Assembly: GCA_947579665.1 (NCBI GenBank)
Contig: OX388345.1
Location: 62,735,454-62,799,453, forward strand
Source of the DNA: Sympetrum striolatum
Lineage: Eukaryota > Arthropoda > Insecta > Odonata > Libellulidae
DNA length: 64,000 nucleotides
Reading direction: 5' to 3'
Part shown: positions 12,601-25,575 of the stretch, in pieces
Layout: each line of letters starts with the position of its first letter
Numbering within the stretch: position 1 is the first letter of the stretch
Program-made: the position numbers and the translations under genes
The notes under the pieces: model-generated
Databases searched by the model: none
Seen by the model: only the letters and a program-made list of their open reading frames with translations
Told to the model about the DNA's origin: nothing

Positions 12601-15600
12601 TTTATTTGCTGGTGTAATGGGTGTGAAGTGGGGAAATGAGAACGAAATGAGCATTTTGGTGGATTGGAGGATTTTTATGTTTATTGCGGTTCAAATGTCG
12701 GGGTTTCGTCTTTGTTGGGCAGTAACGAAGTCTTCTTAGGCAAAGATAGGATTAGGTTATTCAAGGAGTATATTTTTTCCAACGAGTTTCGCTTCCTATT
12801 TTATATGGCTCGTAAAGGAATTATTTCTTTTCTTACGAATTGAAAATTAGGCATTGTATTTATTCTAATGAGTATTTAAATTATTTTACTGATGTATTTA
12901 TAGCATTCTTAAAATTATACTTCTTTTTCATTAACAAGAATAGGTTACTTAGGAGTAATATTTCATCGCAAGTTGAGTTTCTTGTATTTATAAGACAAGA
13001 GCCGGAAAATTGGTCTATATGTGTGATTAGTGCAGGTATGTTTTTATTGTAAGTACCTTTCGTTCAAAAAATTCAAATCTGATATCTCTTCTATTAAATT
13101 AAAAATTAATTCAACTTTTAACTTCACTTTTGCTGCCATGTATAATGCGTTGCGGTAATTTACGTGCTATGAAATTATCTTTGTTTATATAGATATCTTA
13201 TTGATAAAGTTGTTTGGTAGGTAAACGTAAAGTTTATCGTTCTTGATGGAAAAAGATAGCAGAACATCAATGTTATCTATACCTCATTGGAAAACATAAT
13301 GAACAGCTCAATAGGATAAATCTCTGAGGTACTTTTAAGTGCATAGCTATGATTCTGCATATGACGCAAATTGAGATATCATCGCGATAAATGGTTTTAT
13401 AAACGCGTACGTTGGCTTTAAATCGAATGTACGCCGCCCAGATTAAGCACCCCTATATGTAATCGTATTAGCTTTTGTCATCTTTCGATTGCGGCGTAAT
13501 CCTTTTTTCCTATCGTTTTAATCACCCTTCAGAAGAAGCTTAAACATGGCGCGTGGGGATGTTTGTATACGCCTCAGGAATTCGATCGTGCGTCGGCGGA
13601 GGGCGACTTTATCCCCACCCATCCCTTAGGTAATCGCGCCTTCCCCTTTCCCGTGTCGCATCTCTGCTACTTTCCTTCCCTAGGTCACGGTTTAAGCGTG
13701 AAGCAAACGCCGGCAGCTCTCCACGCACCTGCCGGCCCATCTCGCGCTCTCGGAGCACCTGTCCTCCGAGGATTTTCGTCGGCATTCCTCGAGAGGCTAT
13801 CTTACGCGGCCCACATTTATTCCGTCCGAAATGAGCGAGAAGCCCCGCAGATGCCTCGGGTCGATTCTTACTCGTTCTCGGTTGTGTCGAGACAAGGGAA
13901 GTGTCGTGAATTCTGTGGTGTTTAGCGCGGTGCCACGATTGTCGTGTTTTAAATAAGGGGGCTGGGAAGGAGAGGCGGTGTCCTGGCTCAAGTGGTGATT
14001 TTCGTGTTCATTTTCGCTTTTCGTTCTTCTCAACCTTATTCTTCATGCAGTTTTTTTCAACGGGTAGTGTCGTATAGGATTGAATATTTTATTTTAGGCC
14101 CCTTTTCTCGTATTCTTAATTTTTCAGCTCTTTTTAAGGATTAATTATAGTCATTTTATTTATATGTACTGTATATTGAAGCTATTTTTATAACACTAAT
14201 GCAATTATCGATCTTATATATTCAAGAATATATTAAGCAATAATGATAGTGAATGATAATTATTTTAAATGTATTAAACATTATCAAATATTACTTTTTA
14301 ACCCTTAAAAAGTATTTAATAATATAATTAATTAATCGAAGAGCAAAAGGTAATGATATACGTATTTAATGAAGTTTAATGATGACTAATATATATTTCA
14401 AAGAATCGTTTAACTTATTAATAAATTATACTCGTAAGTGTATAAGACCAAATCGTATAATTTATATCACATTTGATTAATAAATATTTGATGCTGATCA
14501 ATAATTATTTCATGGAAATCATTTTACATAGTATAAATGAGTTGTAATTGTTTATTATGAAATCATTTTATCGAATATAATATTTGTGTGACAAACATAA
14601 TTTAAGCTAATAATGAAAACTAATTATTTAGTGTATAATAAAGGATTCTGCTACCGGTATCAAGTTCGTGATCAAATTTTAATTTACAAAATTTCCCTGT
14701 TAAGTTCTACGGAGTTTTCATTAATGTGTTCAGAATAATCACTTAAATGTAAATAAAGTATTTACGAGAAAGATGGTATCAAATTCTTTATTAAAATGGA
14801 GAATCTCATAAACAAATAGATAAGTACTCTTTATTAATTTATGATTTAATTTCTAACGTCGCAAGTTTTTCACAGCCCATCTTATTATCCTTTTCGCTTC
14901 GCGTCACAAGTGGGCGTGGTGGAGAAAGCGTCATGCTTCACTCGAATGGAAAAAACGAGCCGGTATTTATGTGAAAGATGCAGAATTTTTAATTCCTCCC
15001 GTCCCTTTAACGTGGCGCAAATTCTCATTTTTTTCGTGTGCACGTACACACGTCTTGTGAGTTTTATTTACCTTCCGTTGGCCGCAGGCGTTCGCGCTTT
15101 CTTGCTGACGCTCCAAATACCCATTCTACCTTTGTTTCCTGTTTCCTTCGCTACGTATTATCTTCAGATTAAACTCCTTTCAAGTTTTTGTACGTGCCTC
15201 CCCATAACGAAGAGCTTTCGCACGCAATTCACTTCCCTTCACTCGGCTACGGTTACACGCGTCGGAACAAGTTGCGGTTTTATTCGTCAATGTAATTAGA
15301 AGTATTTAAAAGTTCCTTCGTCTTGTCCGAGCCGATTTACTGGTTACGCGATTCACTGTCTTTGATGGTAGAATGAATGTATGTCGACCTAGTAAGATGA
15401 GGTATTGGCTGTTAGCATCATGTCTGTTAAAATACGTTAATTCTCCGTGACTCGATTTTTTTCTTTTTTTATTCAAATATTAGAAGGATTCAATTTTCTC
15501 TCTTATTTCGATCCTGATTTTGAGTATGGTCTTCATTCTTCGGCAAATCGCTCTACTCTCTGTATGATCATTATTGCAATGAATATAACGCTTCAATTAT

Positions 15601-18600
15601 TAGAATCATACGTATCATTATTATGATATTCAATGAAATTATTTTCTCGTATGTCATTAATATTTATTAATAAGTTCCAAGATTTCATGAAATTGTTATT
15701 ATTCATTATTAATTTTATTGGATACTTAATAATGAACTTTTTCTTCGATAATTTATTCAAATTATTAAATTGAGGTGTTACAAATATTGATTTAAAATTT
15801 CGCAGTAACTGCATTGGCGTTATAATGATAGCTTGATTCTCAGGTTTATTTAATTCATAGTCAAAGATAAAAATGCATTAGTTTTCCTATTTTGTAGTTG
15901 TAAATTGACCCAGTTTTAAAATAACTATCGCTAACATGGGCTTCGGTAGATTTCTCTGCCGTAAACGTAAGAATGTGAACAGAATTTCTCTACCGCATCA
16001 AGGAAAATCGCATAAACAACTTTATTTGCGGTCGAATGATAGTAATGCTCGTTATCAGTGAATCGAAATGAGTACGAAAAATGATTAAATGATTCTCTTA
16101 AGTAAGTTCCCTCTTAAATAATAGTGGCGTAGGTCCAAATGCTTGTGTTCGATGTAATTTGACTGTACTTGGTGGAATTCCGTTTATTAAAAAGCGACTT
16201 AGTATTTTCCACAAAATTTTAAAGAACTTATTTAAGTTATAATTCACGCTTTTCTTTTTAAAATTTTTGTGGAAAATGAAAATTTTGCTTCCTCGTTTCT
16301 GTTCAAATGCTTTTTATTATTTATCAATTTATATTATTTTTAAATATTGAAATGTCCTGTTGAAGCTCGTAATATTTTGAGTAGTAATATCTCAATTAAT
16401 ATTAACTCGATTCTAACGAAGATTAGGGAATGTTTCAAGATAATATCTACGAAATTTAGAAAACGTTTTCCCCATATTCTCTTGCAATCGTAGTAAATAT
16501 TTGTGAAAATTTTATGGCCATCTGTGAAGGTTGAAATTACTTTTAATTACCTAATTAAATTTATCAAATCTGGCGATACTTTATGGAATGATTTTTTATT
16601 ATTATATATATTATACTATTAATTCTATTAAAACACAATCTGACCCCGTCAACGGAAAATATATTTTTTTATAAACACGACCGCTCTCTAGGATACTACC
16701 ACATCTTCAGGCGACCGGAATTAATTTTGGAATTCTCTATTAATTAATTTCATAATATAATGATAAGTCCTATCCCCATTAATATTTACTTAGTCATTAC
16801 GAAAATCAAGGGACGTTTTAAGATAATCACAGCGAATTTCATAAATCGTTTTCCCGACGTAGTCTAGTGATCGCTTCCCATTGTCTTCCCCTCTGTGGAG
16901 TAGGGCGAGAAAGATGGCTTTTGTTTAGCCTTTCCTCTTCATTTTCACTCTCTAGCTAATGAATTATGGATTTCAACGTCGGCAGGCGTCAGAAAAAAGC
17001 TTCCTACTCTCCCGAGCTGCGTAAAGGAAATGGAATTTATTGCCTCGAAATGTGTCGTCACATCACCGCGATGTTTTACAGTCTTATCACGCCTTCGATG
17101 ACTCTACGGAATCAGTTCCGCTCCTCATTTACCGCAAAATGTTACGAACTAGTTGGGTTTTTTTAATTTGGAGCGAGTGAGTGGTACGTGTTTTGTCCGA
17201 AATAAATTATGGGAAAGCGCTTGCCCGCGAATGCATTTCATAGCCTTAGAAAGTCTGCCGAAAAATTGCAAAGACATACTTTCAACTCGCGAAAAAGTGC
17301 TTTCCTGCAAATTTCGGACGAAAGTTGGTAACCTTAGTCAGGTCATTGGCTTTTATATCGTTTGGGTAAATACGAAGAGGAGTAAAGGAGAAGTAAAATT
17401 ATGAATGAAAGGAGGAAGCGTATTCTGTTTGAAGATGCTAATTTTTCGATTTAATTAGATGTTTAAGACGTTCGCTTCATACTTAATTTCACGAATGCCT
17501 AACTTAATAAATTTCTTTGATATGTTTCTTTTTTACGCGTTTCATTGGTAGGTCTAGTCAAAACTAAAGTTATCGGTATGTAAGTAAAGTTTCGAAGCTA
17601 GTTTTTGAGATAGTGAAAGTAAGTTTACTTTTCAAATCTAAATAGCAAAGCTTAGTAAATAACCTTATCTAAGTAATGCTACTGAAGGGAATTCTGTCGT
17701 CGTTTAGCTTCGCTTCTCAACTTGTATCTTATCGCCAGTTCTCGTCCCTGTCTCAGTGTCAACCGCAATGCATTGTAACTTGTCAGTTTTATGTTTATCA
17801 ATGCAAATTCTTTCTTCGAAATTTTTTTCTCGTCCTTTATAAATTGAATAGTAGAAATTTTTGGGTGGGAATAGTTACGAAAAGGTGGATAGCCAATAGC
17901 CTATTAGGGATTTTTTAATTAAAAACCCCTAGCGAAGAATGGAAGAAGTTAATTTAAGATTGGAAAATGTATGTTGCTCGTGGCGATCACAAAGTAAAGT
18001 TATAATCAAGGGAACAAATGACTCATATATTTTAATACTTTTATCGTATAAGAGGGATAAAGAAGTGGAATCTTTAATTATAGAAATTTTCTATCTCTTA
18101 CCGAAAGAAATGAAGAATTCGGAGAAATGTTGAAAAAGTTTCTAATACTATGTGAATCTGTATAATTAATTATATAGTATTTAAATAAAAATTTAAATTA
18201 ATATTGGAATAATAAGGTATGTAATTGCCTATTTATATCGTACTGTAGCAAGTTTAAAAAAAATAAATTGATTTTAAAATCACAAAGGCTCGTAATCTAT
18301 ACGAGGGAACTAATTTTGCAGTTGAAAGCATAATGTAGAAATACATTAATTATTATATTTAAACTGGATATTTTTTTTAATTTCCTGAAATTCAATAATT
18401 TGCACTAGAAGTTAAGTTTCGAAGTATTCTAACTAAGCAAATTGTTTTTCTTTATTTTCGAGAGTTATTAGTTGATTTCATGAAACTCTGTAGTGTGACA
18501 AATTTTAAGTGATGGAAAGAGGTCGGGCATAAATTTTGGTGACTTTTTCTTGATTTTTAAGAATGTTTCTTCTTTTCGTTAAGCAATAGAAATAGTTGCA

Positions 18601-20252
18601 GTAAGATCTTCGAATGATACTGTTTATCTTAATTAACGAAGACATTCTCGTATCAAGTCCGACCTATTCATTACATTGAAATGACTTAATTATCGGTGTT
18701 ACAGAAAGCAAAGTCGTATGTAGTGGAACGTTTTATTGCACCGCTTATCCCTCGAGCATCAGCTGGGAATCAAAGATGCTGCGAGAGAGACATCAAGGGA
18801 GCACCTCTCATTCCCGTCGACGTGACGAAGGAAAACGCGCTACCGTCTGTCTCGCATTATGAAGGGACTCGGTCATTTGATGAAATAAAGGGCTTTCATA
18901 ATGGACTAAGGGGACGTGGGTGGAAAGGGGATTTTCGCGCCCTCCCCGTGGAGGTCGCCACCGTAGAGCTGGCAGGGCAGCTTTTCGCTGCAACTCCTTC
19001 GCGGGGTCATTGATCTGCTCGCCTAAGCCCAAGTCGCTGCCCACGTTACTTCCGGATATTCTCTCTCTCGCTGCGAGATCCCTTCCGCGCGATTCTGCGA
19101 CGGAAGCGCGCCTCGCGGCCATTCAATAAAGCAGTCGTGTTTTTGATGACGTTCGAAGCTGGCGCGCCAGCCGCGATTGGCTGGCGGGAATTAGTGCCGC
19201 ATTGGCCGAGGGAGGGCGAGCTGTCTGCGTGCTTCATGAGTGTCTTGTTGTGTCTGCGATTTGGATGTATCTTGACCTCGACACCGAATTTCCTCGTTTT
19301 GTTACATCGCTTTCGCGTTTGTCTCCAGTGTTCTTACGCAGTGTGGGAGTTGTTTTTGCGGTGCGGCTTTTCCTCGAATTATGACGCGACTTAATCTTAA
19401 TGATGCTGTCTGTGCTTATTCTTGGGATTTCTTTGGAAGGTTCGGAGGAAGTTGACGTTGCGTTTAATCTCGTTGTAATTGCTGTTGATGTTTTACTTGA
19501 GTTCGTTAATGTATCCACGAAATGAGTTAGGTGCATGTCTTCATAATTACGATTAATACACTTGATTTTTTTATCTTTACGTGATTTAATTAATTTACTG
19601 TAATTTAAGGGAAAACTGGAATAAATCAAGTGAAATTTAAGATAAGAAATAAGTGCAGCATTTAAAGGATATGATGACACTCTTTGTAGTAAAAATATTT
19701 GTATTGACCATTTATTCTGTTCGTGGTTTTATATCAAACTGTCAACTTATGTAATCTCTTAGATACCTTTTCTATGCCATGTAATACTTTCATGTATCTC
19801 TGTTGGACGTACTTCAGTAATTCCTCGAAATAGTATTGATGGTTATCAGCTCATTAAGGTTGGTGTTGAGTGCCAATGATTTTAGGTTGTAAAAGATATC
19901 CATTTACCGAATATTGAATTTTTAACGAAAGTTTATTATGAATTGTATCATCGTTAAAACAAATATCTTTGTAGGCATTTACTTTTAATTTTTCTAATAT
20001 TTCTAATCCTTTTAGGAATGCTCGATCTCGATTTATTTATTAAATTGCTGAGAAAGAGAAATTTGATTGTAGGATACGGAAAAGATGCCTGTTTAAATTT
20101 GAAATAAGTTCTGTAACCTCGCAGCGGAACGCAGGGTCTTTGAAATGTTTTCGCCGCGAGTCAAATATGCGCCTGTCAAGGTCGGATTAGTCGACCGTAA
20201 ATATTCAAAATCGTCTCGCTTACACAAAATGTCCTTAGTAGGAAATGGAGTA
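12601..20252. other. Mostly AT-rich non-coding sequence with two small CpG-rich patches
   Basis: CpG-rich patches lie at about 13540-13930 and 18690-19360. 14040-14880 and 15440-16900 are very AT-rich. The 16396-16875 duplication lies here. No gene or conserved RNA is recognised. Confidence 0.5.
16396..16875 (+). repeat. Ancient direct duplication (about 380 bp spacing)
   Basis: 16396-16485 and 16776-16865 share, in order, attaatatt, acgaa-at-ag/aaggga-gttt, aagataat, cgaattt and cgttttccc, with many differences. The second copy follows a segment at about 16620-16720 containing cacatcttcaggcgaccgg, which resembles tails of degenerate arthropod retroelements. That resemblance is only suggestive. 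Confidence 0.45.
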
Positions 20253-20414
20253 CATTGGCACGTCAACTTACGAACCGCTCAAAATACGAACTTTTGAGTC
20301 ACTCCACTTGAGTTTACTCCGTCATCCAAAAACGACACAATCAATGGGAAATCAAGTTTTGAGTCACGAAAAGCTAACTGGAAAGAATTTAGTTCATAAA
20401 TTGAGGTGCTACTG
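20253..20414. mobile_element. Tc1/mariner- or pogo-like MITE, 162 bp
   Basis: Terminal inverted repeats of about 22 bp: left cattggcacgtcaacttacg; the reverse complement of the right end reads cagtagcacctcaatttatg. Both continue into gaac, with six differences. TA dinucleotides sit at 20251-20252 and 20415-20416, the target duplication of Tc1/mariner and pogo elements, and the ends begin CA(G/T)T. It is far too short to encode a transposase. Confidence 0.7.
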
Positions 20415-21211
20415 TATTTACATGAAGGGATGATTTGGTACTATCCACTGCAACCTTCATTTAATTATGTAAATACCAAAATACTTCGAATTCAATAATC
20501 GTGGACGACTTTATTATTGATTAATATTTTTATTTTCAGTTCTTCGATGACATCGGAAGGTTATTTCGTCGCGTCCTTTGTCGATTTCCACCGTAAATAT
20601 CCCTTCTCCGCCTGCATTGCGAAATCGTCTTCATCGAAGGTTAAACAGATAAGCGAGCGTTGTTTCAGTCGGAAAAGATAGAGCGCACAGAGCAAAAAAA
20701 TAAGGCTCGTTTCCATTTTGGAACGAGGGGACGTCACCACATTTTCGGTAAATTCCTCTCGAATTCGTCCTTGCATCCGGAATCTCTCTGACGTCACTCA
20801 TTCTCTTACTGTAAAATCCGCGGTATAATATATATCAAGGTTATCTCCTCATTAAGAGTGACCCGGATCGGTCCTTTCTCTCTTCACGGACTTTCTACCT
20901 CTCCACAGTCCCCATTCCGACGGAATTTATTCTCGTGCGATGGAAGTTTTAGGCACTCTTTGTCCCAAAGGGCGGTTGATACCTCACCCCCTCTAAGATT
21001 GAAATACTTAGTAGGAGGAATGGGGCTTACTAGGCACGATGAGGAGTGAGATAGTTTGCCCTTGATTCCTCATCAAGCCAAGAAGGCTATTAGCGGAACA
21101 TGTCCACAATGACTATGCGAGTAACCCTTGGCATTCCATAAAAAGAGGCTTTAATTAGTGCCACTGTTCAGCTCACTCATACCTCATTAGCTTTCGTATC
21201 ATCACTGCCGT

Positions 21212-23408
21212 CAGTGGCGCAGCCAGGATTTACCAATGGGGGGGGTCTGAGGAAACGAAAAATGCCTACTTTACAGGGGCTAGTATATTCATGCCCGCTA
21301 CTTACTACAATATATGTCAATTCTTTCAAAAACTAAATACATTCAAAACTAGAGGAGTTTAACGCTTATGTGACCAACTTATTACACTTTGCAAGATAGT
21401 AGTTTACATAAGCGAACAATTGGAAACTTAACAAGTGTGTTGTTTGGAATTCTGGTTTGGATACGTCCAACATCTATTAAAAAATCAGTTTTTTCAATGC
21501 TGAAGTTTTTAGTGTTGTAGATATAAACTTTCCGAGTCTTCGAGAGTTCTATCTTCTAAGAGGTTGCAAAGCGTGGGAAGGAAAAAATAGCTACGGTTAT
21601 TTGGCAAGCGATATAAAACGTAACATCCACTCATTTGTTCCCCCACATTGGCGCGCCCATGCTTATTTCATTATCTTTCGTTATTTGACTATATCATCAG
21701 CAGATTTTGGAATTTAATTGAAATATCGCCTGTCAAGAAAACGCCATCAATGTATAAAAATAATGATATGAAGTATATATACAGCTTATTGCACAAGGTT
21801 TGTATAAGAAACAAAAAATCATTTTTATCAGATGAAATTTTCTGCCAGGCTTACAATTAAGCCTGATTTCGTTATTTATGTATTAGCTAAGTATTTCATT
21901 GAATGCGTCTCATACCGAAAATTAAAAATTCGGCTGCATTAAAAAATACAGTAGACTCTTGATTATAGTTGATATTATAATTGAACTTGCAGTATTAAAG
22001 TCACATACCAAGGTGAAAAAAATGAAGACGTCAACTTACAATTATTTAGACTAAGTAATTAACCAGCAAAGATCTGATTCAAACCCAGTCTTACGCACTG
22101 AGTGTTCAAAGAAAACAAATATTTTCCATGAATTGAAATTTTGAATGGGCATTGCATGACCAAGCGGTTAACAGGTAAGTCATGCATTTCGTGGGATTCT
22201 ATCACCAGAGAAAACATTGGCTGCATTGAAAAGGAAGCTGAAGAATTTAATTCACAGTTTTAACAGTTTATCAAGTTTAATTCAAGTCATCAAGTCACAG
22301 TTCCGATAAATATGTGCGTAACTTACGCGCACAATACCTTTCAGCTGACAGATTTGCTTCGAAAATGGTATATTATTAATAATGTCATCGCTGATTAATT
22401 TTTACTGAAATCTTTCATTGCTCCAATACTTTTTCAAATGTTTACGGGAATTCGGTTAGCGAAAATTTTTATTAAATATACATCAAATTAACAGGCAATC
22501 ATAAAATAAAGATCAGTATATTTTCTATCATCCCGAGTAATGAAGAGTCAACTGTGTGCAGACTTTTAATCGTCTAGAATGCTTAATAAAGGAAAAAGTA
22601 GCTTTTCAATTGTCGCTAAACTCATCTTGAGATGTGTCCTCTGATAACAGCCCTAAGATAAGAAAATCCTAATTTATGCATCTAATAATGGTTATTTCAC
22701 AAAAAACACATAGCCATTAACTTACGTTTTTTTCCGATAGCGGCCTCGAGCTGTTAGCGGACTGTGAAAGGAATTTTTGGATGTCCATCTGAATGAAATC
22801 CAAACTAAACTCTCCTTCGAACTGTTGTGAATTTTTCGAAAGCACTACTCACGAGCCTATCTTTGAATTTACACCCTTGAAACAGTCACAAGCAAAAGAT
22901 CTAACTGAGCGTTTTATCATTCTGTTTGTTTCTCAAACGTAATCTTAATCTCTGTTTTCAGGGTGCAAGTTTAGAATTACTTCACAAATGTACCCTTGTA
23001 TTTTTTCGAGGGGTAAACAAATCAGCACTTTCGAATTTTTCTCATAGGAATCTTATCTTATGGCGTGAGTTATCTGACTAAAGGATAGGCTTAAGAAGTG
23101 CACGCGTTGAACATAGTGTGCGAAACACTCGTATCATTGCGCCCCATTGATATCGATGTCTACTCTGCTACCGAAAGCATCACCTTAACTGAAATCGGAG
23201 CCATATTTACGGGTACGCGAAGCTTTCGCTGAATTTATCAAGCAAACACATGACAAGCAGTGTATCTGTATGATTTGCGTGATAACCCCCCCTCAGCGAG
23301 GGGGGGGTTTTGTACTCTTCAGCAGAAATATAAGTACAAAGCTAGTCATAGGACTTGACTCTTGAGGGGGGTTTGAACCCCTAAAACCCCCCCCTCGCTG
23401 CGCCACTG
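21212..23408. mobile_element. hAT-like non-autonomous or decayed transposon, 2.2 kb
   Basis: Terminal inverted repeat cagtggcgcagccagg at the left and cagtggcgcagcgagg (reverse complement) at the right, 15 of 16 identical. The element is flanked by the perfect 8-bp duplication actgccgt at 21204-21211 and 23409-23416. The 8-bp target site and CAGTGGCG terminus are typical of hAT elements. G/C runs follow both termini. No frame over about 70 residues is present inside, so any transposase has been lost. Confidence 0.85.
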
Positions 23409-23469
23409 ACTGCCGTTAACAATGCTGTGTCAAATGTGAATGAAAGATACACTTTTTCTATCCTGTACT

Positions 23470-23735
23470 ACACCTTTTTAATAATCAGCACACCCTTGAA
23501 TCTCAAAATAAACTCTCGCAACCCCTTGAAAAATGTTTCTACCTTTTATTTACGAAAATACCTATTTCGCGATATATTTATTTCATAAAAAATCATGCGT
23601 TTGCAATGCATACTATATCATTGCATGTAAAATAATATCTACATTTTTAATGTAGTTTCTGATTAGAAGTTAGGCGGTTTTTTTCATTAAAAATTCAGAA
23701 GCTTCTCTCACACCCTCGGTTAAGGACCACTGCTA
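23470..23735. mobile_element. Possible truncated hAT-like element end
   Basis: The segment ends cctcggttaaggaccactg, the reverse complement of a CAGTGGTCCTTAACC-type hAT terminus, and begins near cacacccttgaatctc. No matching left terminus or target duplication was found. This could be an old fragment or a chance resemblance. Confidence 0.35.
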
Positions 23736-25078
23736 TACTAAAAGACAAATGAGAACATTTCTTCCGTCAAGATAAGGTTACAGGAAAACAAGCAATAGAA
23801 ACGGCGTGAGCAACAAATATTCAAGCTTTCAAATTTTCAATTCAGGCATAATTAGCGTGATTCATGGAGGGCGAAAATATATTTAGGACCCATATATTAT
23901 TCAAATGCTTCAAGATGAATGTTTCTCTATCCCATACCAACTTTTGAATGGAGGGGAAAGGAAGTTGGATCGTATTTGAAATTGTGCTTCTCGTTAAGTC
24001 AGCGGGGGTGGTCAGAGGATCTTCTCTCTCGGTGTGGCACGCGTTGACATAACGCACGAACCAATAACAGGTTTCCTCCTTAGGGTGTTTAAGGTAATGG
24101 AAGACGGAGGGAGGCCGTGGATGAGACGTACTCACCCCAGGCTTTACTCGGGCCCCCGCGGCGGGGATTTTAATGAGAAAGTAATAAAGTGGTCCTTCAT
24201 TCGATTAATTTGAGGGATTCCGTCAGCTTTTAATTAGCGTCATCGGGAGGATTACGGTTTCGCAGTGGTGTATAACAGTGATGTTTAAAGTAGGTCGAGT
24301 CGATCATGGCCAACAACGATGATTGTGAATAGCTTATAAATGTATTGGGTATTTATTGGTTTTCTGTTCGTTGCTTTGGTATGTGATATTCTTAGTGATT
24401 GAATGTGGCTCTAGGAACGTATATTTAATTTCTTCCTGTGTAAATGTTTATCTTCACTCAGATACAAATATATGAGTGCAATTTCAATGTGATAAGATAA
24501 TGTTTATCAAAAGATAAACCAAAAAAGCTGTAGCTGCTTTTTTAGGACCTTCTAAATAGCGAATCAGATCGGGATTTGAAGAAATTGAGAAAATAGACTA
24601 AACTTCCGAGTTAGTTTTCAATTTCATCGATATCTGTAATTCACAGAAGTATAATCATGATGATATACCTTTCTGAAGTAACGTAGAGGTTTTATTTTTT
24701 CTCAAATGCTATAATTTGTACAATTCAACTCCATGAGCTCCAATTATTTTAATGTTTTAGGTAGAAAAATTATGTCCTGGTATGCGAAAGAGCTTAATTT
24801 TGACGCGGTTAAGGTCTCTTAAATCGGACACACAATTAAATTTTGCAAAAGTGAATGCATTCCCACGTACGCAGTCTCGTGAGATACATTTTGGAAAGTA
24901 GGCTGCGTATTTATAAGATTCTAGAAAGGAAAATATGCGAAATATTTTCGATGGCTTCATTTAATAAACAAGCTAATGTTTCGGATAGGGACCAAGGTGT
25001 GTATATCTATGAGCACTTTGAAATCTTCACCTGTTCCTCATATGCTGCTAATTGATGTTAAGAGGGATTCTATTGCTG
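23736..25078. other. Non-coding stretch before snoRNA copy 1
   Basis: No supported feature. Homology between snoRNA copies begins at about 25079, roughly 20 bp before the predicted mature 5' end. Confidence 0.5.
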
Positions 25079-25100
25079 ATATGGCAATCGTGTGAAGATT

Positions 25101-25236
25101 GTTATTGCACCTCATACCAAGGACCAGTTTCGCCTACATGCTTTTCTGGTATCGGAATGGTGCATACATTAATGTTGGTGCCTAGCAGAGCTCCTATATA
25201 TTCATTATATTTCAGCTTTGAGGTTATCATACAAAT
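25101..25236 (+). ncRNA. Predicted box H/ACA snoRNA, copy 1
   Basis: Two-hairpin RNA. Hairpin A has a lower stem gcacc (25107-25111) with ggtgc (25159-25163) and an upper stem tacca/tggta. The hinge acatta (25166-25171) fits box H (ANANNA). Hairpin B has a lower stem atgttgg (25172-25178) with ttatcat (25224-25230) and a terminal loop ttcat. The ACA box is at 25231-25233, followed by three bases. The spacing is 14 nt from the upper stem of A to box H and 15 nt from the upper stem of B to ACA, as expected for pseudouridylation guides. The upper stem of B has three mismatches here, so this copy may be less constrained. Homology with other copies extends about 20 bp further upstream. It lies about 11 kb before the first visible MED13 exon, on the same strand. 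Confidence 0.75.
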
Positions 25237-25248
25237 ATTACTTCATTA

Positions 25249-25421
25249 GGAAAAAGGAAAAAGTATGACTTTTACAAACCAAAATATGATTTATTCTCAA
25301 ACGACCATGGTTTCTACACTGCAGTCATTTGATGACTCCATGTCGTTTGAGAATAAATCATATTGCGGTTTGCAAAAGTTCTGCTTTTTCCTTGTTCCTG
25401 ATGAAGACTTCCCACGAAGTC
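25249..25421. mobile_element. Foldback MITE with 8-bp target duplication
   Basis: Two arms of about 60 bp are inverted copies, for example atgatttattctcaaacga (left) against tcgtttgagaataaatcat (right), around a ~30-bp centre. The insertion is flanked by cttcatta at 25241-25248 and 25422-25429, an 8-bp duplication of the hAT kind. The homologous site after snoRNA copy 4 has a single ccttcatt and no insert, so it acts as an empty-site comparison. The outermost ends do not match perfectly, so the exact boundaries are approximate. Confidence 0.7.
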
Positions 25422-25429
25422 CTTCATTA

Positions 25430-25575
25430 TTGAAAGTCTTAATTTTTCTAGAGGCAGTATTTCTAATTTGATCTTGTGATCCATTAAAATTATTATTCGT
25501 ATTTTATTCCCTCATTTAACCTACTATCTAAATCTGTCATTTTGCTAACATCAGCCGATTTTATTATCGTTTCCA
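25430..25575 (+). repeat. Segment homologous to 34255-34410 (downstream of snoRNA copies 1 and 4)
   Basis: Shared blocks in order: tttttctagaggcagtatt versus tttttctcgaagcagtatt, gatccatt, ttttattccctc, aatctgt, gatcaggcgat versus catcagccgat. The match continues the homology of the two snoRNA copies, so the duplication that separated copy 1 from the 34-kb cluster was several hundred bp long. Confidence 0.65.

Noticed and set aside
22140..22215. tRNA-like segment (gaccaagcggttaac ... gggattctatcacc)
   Set aside because: It resembles a tRNA or SINE A and B box but has no cloverleaf, and it sits inside the hAT-like element. Too degenerate to call.
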